A DNA stretch of 14,847 nucleotides from an uncultured Planctomycetaceae bacterium (GTDB taxonomy: Bacteria > Planctomycetota > Planctomycetia > Pirellulales > UBA1268): positions 1 to 14,847 of the forward strand of contig CALAZQ010000499.1 in assembly GCA_937926325.1 (NCBI GenBank), in the 5' to 3' direction. The notes beneath the pieces were generated by a model, which did not search any database, had not been told where the DNA came from, and was given only the letters and a program-made list of their open reading frames with translations. Numbering within the stretch: the first letter of the stretch is position 1; every line of letters starts with the position of its first letter. Positions 8,654 through 14,847 of this stretch are shown here, piece after piece. Both the position numbers and the translations under genes were made by a program.

Positions 8654-8739
8654 GGTGTCCTCGCTTCCTGAAATCAAAAAAGAAAACACACGCTCGGCAT
8701 ACCTGTTGAAGACAATGATTTCCCGCCTTTTGGGACGAA

Positions 8740-8745
8740 ATTGTA
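8740..8745 (-). promoter_or_regulatory. Possible -10 box (TACAAT) for the DUF1559 gene
   Basis: TACAAT on the gene strand, 86 bases before the start codon, inside the 232-base gap after the LacI gene. No good -35 hexamer is found 17 bases upstream, which would fit activator-dependent transcription. The palindrome at 8776-8793 ends 30 bases before it. The other palindrome copy has a TATCCT at nearly the same distance (31 bases). Chosen after the fact, so weak. Confidence 0.25.
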
Positions 8746-8775
8746 CTCCGGTAGGAATCGCGATCGGCCGAAATT

Positions 8776-8793
8776 TTGCGCAAACAAGCGCAA
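8776..8793 (-). promoter_or_regulatory. Candidate operator, copy 2: TTGCGC-N6-GCGCAA
   Basis: Same arms and spacer length as the site at 3816-3833; over the 22 bases that include shared flanks, 19 are identical and all differences are in the spacer. It lies between the end of the LacI-family gene (8886) and the DUF1559 start (8653). Repetition in front of two transcription units of the same gene cluster, and nowhere else noticed in the window, makes a specific binding site more likely than chance. No other gene is seen in the 8654-8885 gap. Confidence 0.6.
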
Positions 8794-8885
8794 CAGCGAG
8801 GAGCGGTTTTGCTGGTCACATGCGCGGCTGAAACGCGTCAAGTCGGCGGCATGCGGCGCCAGCTCTACGGACCAGGTCGACTCGT

Positions 8886-10022
8886 TCACGGCCGGTGTTT
8901 CGCCGCCCGGGAGGGCGTCGCGGACTGATCTCGGCACCTTTTGATTGACCCGCCGGGGACGTATGTCGGAGACACGCTGATCTGTACCGCGCCGCCGCTG
9001 AATTCGCCAGACAGCCTTCGGGCGAGCAGTTCAACTGCCAGTTGGCCGATCCGTTCTGGATGCACATCGATCGTGGCCAGGCTCGGCCAAAGGCTGGCCA
9101 CGAGACTTCGCTCGTGATGGCAGGAGATCACCGATATGTCGCGGCCGGCCAAAAGGCCGCGGGTGGCTAGGGCCCTGTAGACGAGCGCCGCGATACTGTC
9201 AGCCGGGCAGAACAACGCGGTCGGGGGGTTTGCCACGCTTCGAACGCCGCGTTTCTGCAGGCTCCGCGTCGCCTCGTCGACGAGCGGCATAACCTGTGAG
9301 ACATCCATGACCGGCTGGAGTGGAAATGACACCCCGCCGAGGCTTTCACTCGGAAGTAGTTCAACAATGGTTCCGCCGGCCTGCTCGATAATCTGCCGGA
9401 CGGTCTGACAGCGAATCGCAAACAGGGCATGATCAGGCTTCGGGTTGACGATCGCGACCCGCCGATGTCCCTGCGCCAGCAACGCCTCGGCCGCCAACTC
9501 GCCAACGCGACGATCGTCCGGATCCACGGTGTCACCAACCGCCCCTGCTGGCCGGCCGAGGAGCCAGACAACGGGCGTCTCGCGAAGTGTCCCCGTGATG
9601 CGAGGCATCATGGCACGGACGAGATTCCCTTGGAGGGCCGCCTTGGCGAGAATGCCGTCGAACTTCACCCGGCGGAGCGACGTAGGCGGTTCGGCCGGGT
9701 GCGGCATGTTGACAAGGATCGGATGAGCGCCCGCTTCGGCGAGCGACGACTCGGCACCATGAATGGCCTCTGCGACGACCGGCAGGCTCGCGAGCGTGCG
9801 GTCAATTCCAAACATCGCGATGGCGATCCGTTTGCCGACAAGCGGCTGAGGCCGCCCGCGGACGGAGTATCTCCGAAGCGGGCGATAGCCGAGTCGGTCC
9901 GCCGCGGCCCGCACCCGTTCCACGCACTCCGGACTCACCTGGGGATGACCGCGCAGCGCTCTGCTCGCTGTTCCAGGAGAGACTCCCGCCGCCGCGGCAA
10001 CCTGTCGGAGTGAAATGGCCAT
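8886..10022 (-). CDS. LacI/GalR-family transcriptional regulator with atypical hinge (378 aa)
   Basis: The N terminus is a LacI helix-turn-helix (SLRQVAAAAGVSPGTASRALRG, residues 4-25, through LGYRP at 44-48). A periplasmic-binding-protein-like effector domain follows (KRIAIAMFGI from about 64; DGILAKAAL; VVWLLGRPAG; QGHRRVAIVNP; ALFCPADSIAALVYRAL; SLATIDVHPERIGQLAVELL). The position that in LacI/PurR holds the hinge leucine lever (YxPNxxAxxL) reads YRPLRRYSVR here: Leu is replaced by Arg55 and Ala by Tyr52. The classic minor-groove insertion at a central CpG is therefore probably absent. The gene is placed between the large SGNH/haem gene and the DUF1559 run; it is a natural candidate to control the cluster in response to a sugar. 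The start codon has only a weak ribosome binding site. Confidence 0.93.
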   Translation of the reverse strand: MAISLRQVAAAAGVSPGTASRALRGHPQVSPECVERVRAAADRLGYRPLRRYSVRGRPQPLVGKRIAIAMFGIDRTLASLPVVAEAIHGAESSLAEAGAHPILVNMPHPAEPPTSLRRVKFDGILAKAALQGNLVRAMMPRITGTLRETPVVWLLGRPAGAVGDTVDPDDRRVGELAAEALLAQGHRRVAIVNPKPDHALFAIRCQTVRQIIEQAGGTIVELLPSESLGGVSFPLQPVMDVSQVMPLVDEATRSLQKRGVRSVANPPTALFCPADSIAALVYRALATRGLLAGRDISVISCHHERSLVASLWPSLATIDVHPERIGQLAVELLARRLSGEFSGGAVQISVSPTYVPGGSIKRCRDQSATPSRAAKHRP

Positions 10023-10152
10023 GGTCGGACTCTACACTGGAACTTCGCGAATGGCACGCCTCGAAATCTACCCGACACGCGTTTCGCTAGGAGCGATGCC
10101 GATCACCCCACCACATGGTTTGCGATTTTTCTTCTCCTCGCCTGATGATCAC

Positions 10153-13100
10153 TCAGTCGTCGGTGGCGGAGGGCAAGGGTACCTGATGGTCGCTCCTGAG
10201 ATAGCAGATTAGATCCCGCCAGTCGGACGGACTGAGCGTGGCCCAGAGCCCATCCGGCATCATGGATAGCCCCGTATCGCTGCGGTCATCGATCTCATCG
10301 ACCGGAATGGAAAGCAGCTCATTGGTCGTTTGCACGACGACTGTGTGGTCGTTCTCCTGTTTTACGATACCGTTGATCGTCCGGCCATCGACCATAAGAA
10401 AGAGCTGCATCTGATAGTCACGGGGAACGACGGCGCTAGGATCGATCACGTTTTGCAGGACGTAGTCGAGATTGAATCGCTGTGAACCGGTGAGCTCCGG
10501 CCCGACGGCCCCGCCATCGTCGAATAGTTTGTGGCAGGAGGAGCAATTCTTTTTGAACAGCACCCTGCCCTGGGAGACATCCCCTTTTTCGATCTCATCA
10601 TCGGTGAGACGGCTCTTGAGTTCCTGAATCTTTACCAGACGACCCTCAGCAGACTGCCGAGCAGCCCCCCAATTTTCTGTGACCTTCTTGAGAACTTCCC
10701 GGTCGCTGAGTGTCTGCAGTTGTTGGATGTGGTAGGCCGTAATCGCGGAACGTGGAACCATTCCGTCGGCCATCGCGTCCAGGAGTTGATGAGCCGATCC
10801 GGCGCGGGCAGCGAGCGTAGTGACCGCAGCGTCTCGCTCGCTCGGTTCGAGCTTCCCAAACCGCTGCAGAATCCATGGGGCAACGCGGTCATCATCACTG
10901 GTTGCGAGCCCGCGTAACGTGATGAGCCTCAGTGCCGGGATGTCGAGTGTTTGGGCAAGCACGTCGATAAGCGTTGGGGGTTTGGCCTGAATCAAAGCCG
11001 CAAGGGCTCGGGTTCGGCTCGCGTCGGTGGCGGTCGCGTCTTCAACCGTCGAGATGAGTCGCTGCAGGGCAGTTGGATCGTTAAAAACAAGCGCGACACG
11101 AGTGGCGGTGGAAACCAGTTCCTGATCGAGCGACGTCGTGAGCGTCGCATAAAGCTCGTTCCAACCAGACGGCATGGTGACATTACGGCGGCCTTCCAGC
11201 GATTGCTCGAGGCCAAGGAGGTAGTCCCGCCTTTTCATATCCGCGGACGAGGCCAACAGTTCGAACAACTGTGGCCATACGGAAGGGTCGTCCTCTGCGA
11301 GATCCGCGATGCGTCGAACGATCGATTGGCGGATACTTGGCAAGACAGTGCTTTTGGCGAAGGCGATACCTTGACTGGGATCTGCCGCCACAAGTGGCTC
11401 GATGCCGAACCAAAGCATTGCAGGAAGGTTGGGATCGTCGGCGTTCGTTATTCGTTCGACGAGCGGATGGGCCATCGCAAGTCGATCCGGCTGCTGTAGC
11501 CGCTGCAGTGCGGATGCCAGTGAGAGTTGGACACGCGGCGATGTCTCCGCCGCGGACAACGCGACAAGCCGTTGGTTGACCGTGTCCGTCGGCTCTGAAT
11601 CCACGCTTAATCGAACAGTCCAGCCGCGAATATCTTCATCCGAATCTGCGAACCCGAGCCGCGCTGTCTCGTCAGCGAATCCCCCCACGGAGAATAAAGC
11701 CCAGAGCGACCGCAGCCGCTGCGTGCCCGGCAGGGAGCGGTCACTTACCTGCCCGACAAGGACATTTTTGTCCTGGGTGGCAATACCGGCATTGATACTG
11801 CGTTCCTGCAGGATTCTGCGTGCCGTCCGCACGTGCCAGTCATTCGTACTTGATTGCAGGTCAATGAGTTCACGATCAGTCATGGCTGTCAGGTCGGGAA
11901 TGCTCCCTTTCGGTTTCCCGTACGCAATGCGCAGGATGCGGCCGTTCGAGCGGTCTGCAACGACGTAGTTGTGACATTCGCCGGTGTCACTCCAGTCGGA
12001 AACATAGAGAGCGCCATCCGGACCGACATGGACGGCGACCCCACGGAACCACGGGTCACTGGACCGCAGGAAATCTTTCGCGTGATGCGCCACGTACCCA
12101 GAGCCCTGTCGCTCAAGGGTGTCCTGATTCACCCGATTCCCATGGATGTTGCACATAAAGATCCGGTTGCGATATTCCGGCGGGAACATGTCGCCAAGGT
12201 AGATTGCAGCGCCGCTGTGGGCATGACCGCCGCCAAATGAATCGTGGGTGTTTCCTCCTCTTGACTCGGTCCAGTGCCCGCCGGCCCAGTGGATGTGATC
12301 CGCGCAGCTTTCCAGCAGCCTGTAGGCACCGGGGTTCATATCCTGGCCAAACATCCGCACATAATGGCCGCCGGGAATGACATGAAAGAGGTGCTTGATG
12401 ACGCAGTTGGTCAGAAACATCTCACCATGATCATCGAAGGCGAGGCCCCAAGGATTCGTCGTCCCGTGAGCGACGGCTTCGAAACGGCCTTGGGTCGGAT
12501 GGTACCGCCAAATACCGCAATTGATCGGTATTCGTTTGTCGTCCGGGACACCAGGTGGACCAACCAGAGAGTTTGAAAGGATACCGTTGCATCCATACAG
12601 CCAACCATCTGGTCCCCAGGTCAATCCGTTGAAGGCGTTGTGCTGGGATTCAAGGTCCCAGCCGTCGAGCTTGATACTGGGGTCGCTATCCGGGATGTCG
12701 TCCCGGTTCTCGTCTGGCACGAAGATGAGGTTGGGCACGGAACAGAGCCAAATTCCGCCGAAGCCATACGCGATTCCCGTCAAGTTCGTTCCCTGGTCCC
12801 AAAACACCTTGCGTACGTCCGCGACACCATCGTTATCGGTGTCCTCAAGAATGAGAACGCGGTCTTTCCTCCCGTCCTTCCATTGCGGATAAGAACGGCA
12901 TTCAACAACCCACATGCGGCCGCGGTCATCGAAGGTGAAAGCGATTGGTTGCACCACGTCCGGTTCATTGGCGAATAAGGTGGCGTGGAAACCATCGGGC
13001 AGTGTGATGCGTCTCGTGACATCGGCCGGGGCCGCAGGCTGTGCGGCTTTCATCACCTCCGGCTCGGCGAGGAGCGAGAGAATCGCGGAAGCGTAGATGC

Positions 13101-14214
13101 GATGCCCGAAATCGTTGGGATGGTTGACACCGTTTCCCGTGATGTCGATGTGTCGCTTACGCTTCATCATGACTTCCCAAAGGGAGGTCAGGTCGACGAG
13201 CGGAACGCCCGGCCCGCTTAGCTTTTTCAGCTCATCGCGGTAGCATGGAAACATTTCGAATGGCGTGTGGGCCCATTTGCCGTTGCCAAGCATGGGGGCG
13301 ACCAGAACGATCTCGATGTCGTGATTTTGGCTTTGGATCTTCTCGATGATCTGGCGAATCTGTGATCGATACTGTTGAGGATCGCGGTGACTGACATCGT
13401 TCATCCCGTAGGCGACGATGACGAGGTCCGGCTTTTCCTTGAGGAGATTGTCCAGATCCCTTAATCCTTGGCCGGCGTCCCATCCGGCGACGGAGCGGTT
13501 GAGCAATTTGACCGTTCCGCCATAGAGATAGCGCAGCTCCGCCGCAATCAATTCCGGGTAGGGTGGCATGAACGGTGGGGCTTTCGTGTACCCAGACGCG
13601 TTGAAGCCGGCAGAAATGCTGTCGCCACTCACACCGATCGTGATCGGCTTACGACGTTTGAGCTTTGCGATTGTTTTGGGGAGTGCCTCAGGTCGGAAGC
13701 CTGGTGTCGGGCCTTGCCAGGCATCAGATGCGCGGATGTAGGTAACCTGAACCTGTTGGTCATGAAACCAGTGCTGATTGTCAAAGAGGATGTTGCGATC
13801 GGGGTCATCAGCCTTCGCCGGTAGGCTCCGCTGCGAATTTTTCGGCGGGAAGAGATCCGCGGCTGGAATCACCGGTATACGTGAACCGATCCTCAAGAGG
13901 CCGCGACCATCCGGGGCGACGGTAAAATCCTTGCCGTCTTCAAACCGCTGACTCCCATCAGCGGTCTCGACACTGACGATGCGAACCGGTTTAAACAGAA
14001 GGTTGGCAAAGGATGGCTTGCCGTCCCCTTCGTCGACGAAGACCGCACTCTCGCGATAGACGACTTCAGAGCCCCAGAAGGGAGCGAGCAGATGGAGTTG
14101 GGGCAGAAGATTTTCAAGCTCAGCGGTGGTTTCCTGCGCAGAAGCCATTTGGCTGCGTGTCAGAATCAGCGAGACTATTAATGTGAACAGGAAGCGATCC
14201 AGCCTCAGATTCAT
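10153..14214 (-). CDS. Secreted SGNH hydrolase fused to PVC-type dehydrogenase propeller, HEAT repeats and cytochrome c (1353 aa)
   Basis: The ATG at 14214 is preferred over the open frame to 14346 because it is followed at once by a signal peptide (MNLRLDRFLFTLIVSLILTRS, MASA/QE at about 26). Domains in order: a beta-rich N-terminal module (about 30-180); an SGNH/GDSL esterase domain with IGVSGDSISAG (GDS 197-199), SVAGWDAG, VAYGMND (270-273) and NHPNDFGH (His365); from about 400 the PVC dehydrogenase propeller (ITLPDGFHATLFANEPDVVQ, DTDNDGVADV, YRNRIFMCNIHGNRVN, VGPDGALYVSDW); HEAT-like repeats to about 1200; and a haem domain with CSSCH at 1224-1228, VGPELTGSQ and VIDPSAVVPRDY. It probably removes acyl groups from a glycan and oxidises the product, passing electrons to the haem. 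A gap of 130 bases separates it from the downstream regulator gene. The start has only a weak ribosome binding site. Confidence 0.94.
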   Translation of the reverse strand: MNLRLDRFLFTLIVSLILTRSQMASAQETTAELENLLPQLHLLAPFWGSEVVYRESAVFVDEGDGKPSFANLLFKPVRIVSVETADGSQRFEDGKDFTVAPDGRGLLRIGSRIPVIPAADLFPPKNSQRSLPAKADDPDRNILFDNQHWFHDQQVQVTYIRASDAWQGPTPGFRPEALPKTIAKLKRRKPITIGVSGDSISAGFNASGYTKAPPFMPPYPELIAAELRYLYGGTVKLLNRSVAGWDAGQGLRDLDNLLKEKPDLVIVAYGMNDVSHRDPQQYRSQIRQIIEKIQSQNHDIEIVLVAPMLGNGKWAHTPFEMFPCYRDELKKLSGPGVPLVDLTSLWEVMMKRKRHIDITGNGVNHPNDFGHRIYASAILSLLAEPEVMKAAQPAAPADVTRRITLPDGFHATLFANEPDVVQPIAFTFDDRGRMWVVECRSYPQWKDGRKDRVLILEDTDNDGVADVRKVFWDQGTNLTGIAYGFGGIWLCSVPNLIFVPDENRDDIPDSDPSIKLDGWDLESQHNAFNGLTWGPDGWLYGCNGILSNSLVGPPGVPDDKRIPINCGIWRYHPTQGRFEAVAHGTTNPWGLAFDDHGEMFLTNCVIKHLFHVIPGGHYVRMFGQDMNPGAYRLLESCADHIHWAGGHWTESRGGNTHDSFGGGHAHSGAAIYLGDMFPPEYRNRIFMCNIHGNRVNQDTLERQGSGYVAHHAKDFLRSSDPWFRGVAVHVGPDGALYVSDWSDTGECHNYVVADRSNGRILRIAYGKPKGSIPDLTAMTDRELIDLQSSTNDWHVRTARRILQERSINAGIATQDKNVLVGQVSDRSLPGTQRLRSLWALFSVGGFADETARLGFADSDEDIRGWTVRLSVDSEPTDTVNQRLVALSAAETSPRVQLSLASALQRLQQPDRLAMAHPLVERITNADDPNLPAMLWFGIEPLVAADPSQGIAFAKSTVLPSIRQSIVRRIADLAEDDPSVWPQLFELLASSADMKRRDYLLGLEQSLEGRRNVTMPSGWNELYATLTTSLDQELVSTATRVALVFNDPTALQRLISTVEDATATDASRTRALAALIQAKPPTLIDVLAQTLDIPALRLITLRGLATSDDDRVAPWILQRFGKLEPSERDAAVTTLAARAGSAHQLLDAMADGMVPRSAITAYHIQQLQTLSDREVLKKVTENWGAARQSAEGRLVKIQELKSRLTDDEIEKGDVSQGRVLFKKNCSSCHKLFDDGGAVGPELTGSQRFNLDYVLQNVIDPSAVVPRDYQMQLFLMVDGRTINGIVKQENDHTVVVQTTNELLSIPVDEIDDRSDTGLSMMPDGLWATLSPSDWRDLICYLRSDHQVPLPSATDD

Positions 14215-14553
14215 TTTGTCACCGAAGGGGTTTGGGTTTTGCGCTCCGCTATCGTACTTGGGAAAGAGAGCGGTCATTGAGCGTGGGAAAGCACATCGTG
14301 GCAGTGTCGCACAAATACCTAAGCACATGGCAGGATGGATGGTCAACGATTTTTTTCAAATGCCGAGCCACTGGGGAGCGGCCGAAAGATCGGCCTTCGT
14401 TTCCCGTTGAGGCCGAGTCACCACTTCGTATGGCTCGGGAGCGACAAGAAACCGCAAAAAACCGAGCGACTGAACAGCGAGACATCACCGCCGCGGCTCG
14501 TACTCACGAGCGGAGGCCGGCGGACATGCGGTTCCCGTGGGCGAGGTGTCTGT
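14215..14553. other. Gap upstream of the SGNH/haem gene with no supported gene
   Basis: The promoter of the 1353-residue gene should lie here but I cannot place -35/-10 boxes with confidence. A lone TTGCGC near 14239-14244 resembles one arm of the palindromic element found at 3816 and 8776, but the second arm is missing. Short open frames on both strands have no recognisable protein motifs, signal peptide or ribosome binding site. Confidence 0.4.
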
Positions 14554-14658
14554 GGTGGTGCGTGTCCGGTCGCTTCCGCTCCCGGCTTCCTGAGGAGTGT
14601 TTCGTCTGCCGGTCGGGAAGCCGCACCACCTGGCCGCCCAGTTGCCTGTCCGGCAGAC
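14554..14658. ncRNA. Candidate structured RNA: nested and interleaved inverted repeats
   Basis: Three perfect inverted repeats lie within 105 bases: GGTGGTGCG (14554-14562) with CGCACCACC (14622-14630); CGGCTTCC (14583-14590) with GGAAGCCG (14616-14623); and GTCTGCCGG (14604-14612) with CCGGCAGAC (14650-14658). The first two are nested and stack on the 3' side (sharing two bases); the third pairs the inner loop with downstream sequence, giving a pseudoknot topology. No known RNA family was recognised, and the strand is undetermined. The region is GC-rich, so some pairing is expected by chance. Confidence 0.35.
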
Positions 14659-14696
14659 CCACCATGACATCTTCACCGCTGGCTGCGGCGACAAGC

Positions 14697-14727
14697 GATT
14701 CGGAAAACCCTTGGTGTTTTCGGAATC
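14697..14727. repeat. Imperfect hairpin around GATTC...GAATC
   Basis: Arms 14697-14710 and 14714-14727 pair with two mismatches around a three-base loop. It lies just right of the interleaved repeats and 6 bases from the next hairpin. It may be part of the same RNA or a terminator-like element; there is no clean T-run outside the stem. Confidence 0.4.
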
Positions 14728-14733
14728 ACCTGA

Positions 14734-14765
14734 CGCGGAAAAAGGCGAGGAGGGCTTTTTTCGCG
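14734..14765. repeat. Strong hairpin, CGCG-ended arms with A/T tract inside the stem
   Basis: CGCGGAAAAAG (14734-14744) pairs with CTTTTTTCGCG (14755-14765) through eleven consecutive pairs (one G-T if read as plus-strand RNA). The T-tract is within the stem rather than after it, so this is not a classical intrinsic terminator. No gene is supported from here to the right edge at 14847. Confidence 0.45.
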
Positions 14766-14847
14766 GATCGCTCGCATCGGTGGCGATTCTGTTCGACACC
14801 GCGAAGCCCACGCGGTCTCTCAGGCGAGAAAGGTTCAGGCTTGATTG

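Noticed and set aside
10044..10051. TTCGCGAA palindrome 22 bases before the LacI-family gene, as an autoregulatory operator
   Set aside because: Eight bases only, found once, and likely enough by chance in a 130-base gap.
14215..14346. Longer start (14346) for the SGNH/haem protein
   Set aside because: It would bury the signal peptide 44 residues inside the protein.
14590..14620. Hammerhead-like CTGAGGAG / CGAAAC pieces
   Set aside because: The conserved CUGAUGA core and the correct stem order are absent on both strands.
14485..14811. A 108-codon minus-strand frame, and fragments repeating LPDRQ in a neighbouring frame
   Set aside because: No motif, no ribosome binding site, and the repeated LPDRQ is simply the inverted/direct repeats read as protein.
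1..14847. tRNA, rRNA, CRISPR array, insertion sequence or transposase
   Set aside because: No cloverleaf, regularly spaced repeat, transposase motif or terminal inverted repeat pair was seen.

Overview
The window looks like chromosomal DNA from a planctomycete, probably of the Pirellula/Rhodopirellula kind. The evidence is two very large secreted proteins that combine a beta-propeller 'membrane-bound dehydrogenase' domain, HEAT-like repeats and a C-terminal CxxCH haem domain. It also carries a DUF1559 prepilin-like protein, a DUF1080 protein and a LamG/beta-propeller glycosidase-like protein. These families are typical of, or strongly expanded in, the Planctomycetes/Verrucomicrobia. All assignments are from reading the sequence by eye; no database search was run.

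Layout: every confident gene lies on the minus strand, so transcription runs from high to low coordinates. In that order: (i) 14847-14215 has no convincing gene but is dense in inverted repeats, including a set with pseudoknot topology; (ii) 14214-10153 is a 1353-residue SGNH hydrolase + dehydrogenase propeller + HEAT + cytochrome protein; (iii) 10022-8886 is a LacI-family regulator with a non-canonical hinge; (iv) 8653-7604 is a DUF1559 prepilin-like protein; (v) 7507-6983 is a small lipoprotein; (vi) 6929-4590 is a LamG + glycosidase-like propeller protein; (vii) 4639-4037 is a DUF1080 domain that appears to lack its 5' end and overlaps the previous gene by 50 bases; (viii) 3760-506 is a second propeller/HEAT/cytochrome protein; (ix) 471 to the window edge is the N-terminal half of a DapA-superfamily aldolase/lyase whose visible active-site positions differ from true dihydrodipicolinate synthase.

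How they may work together (inference): exported glycan or esterified-sugar breakdown (SGNH hydrolase, LamG/propeller protein, DUF1080) coupled to periplasmic oxidation through haem proteins, with a cytoplasmic aldolase/lyase and a LacI-type regulator. The most interesting regulatory signal is an almost identical 22-bp element, TTGCGC-N6-GCGCAA with conserved flanks. It lies upstream of the DUF1559 gene and again upstream of the second haem protein gene, which suggests that both transcription units answer to one regulator.
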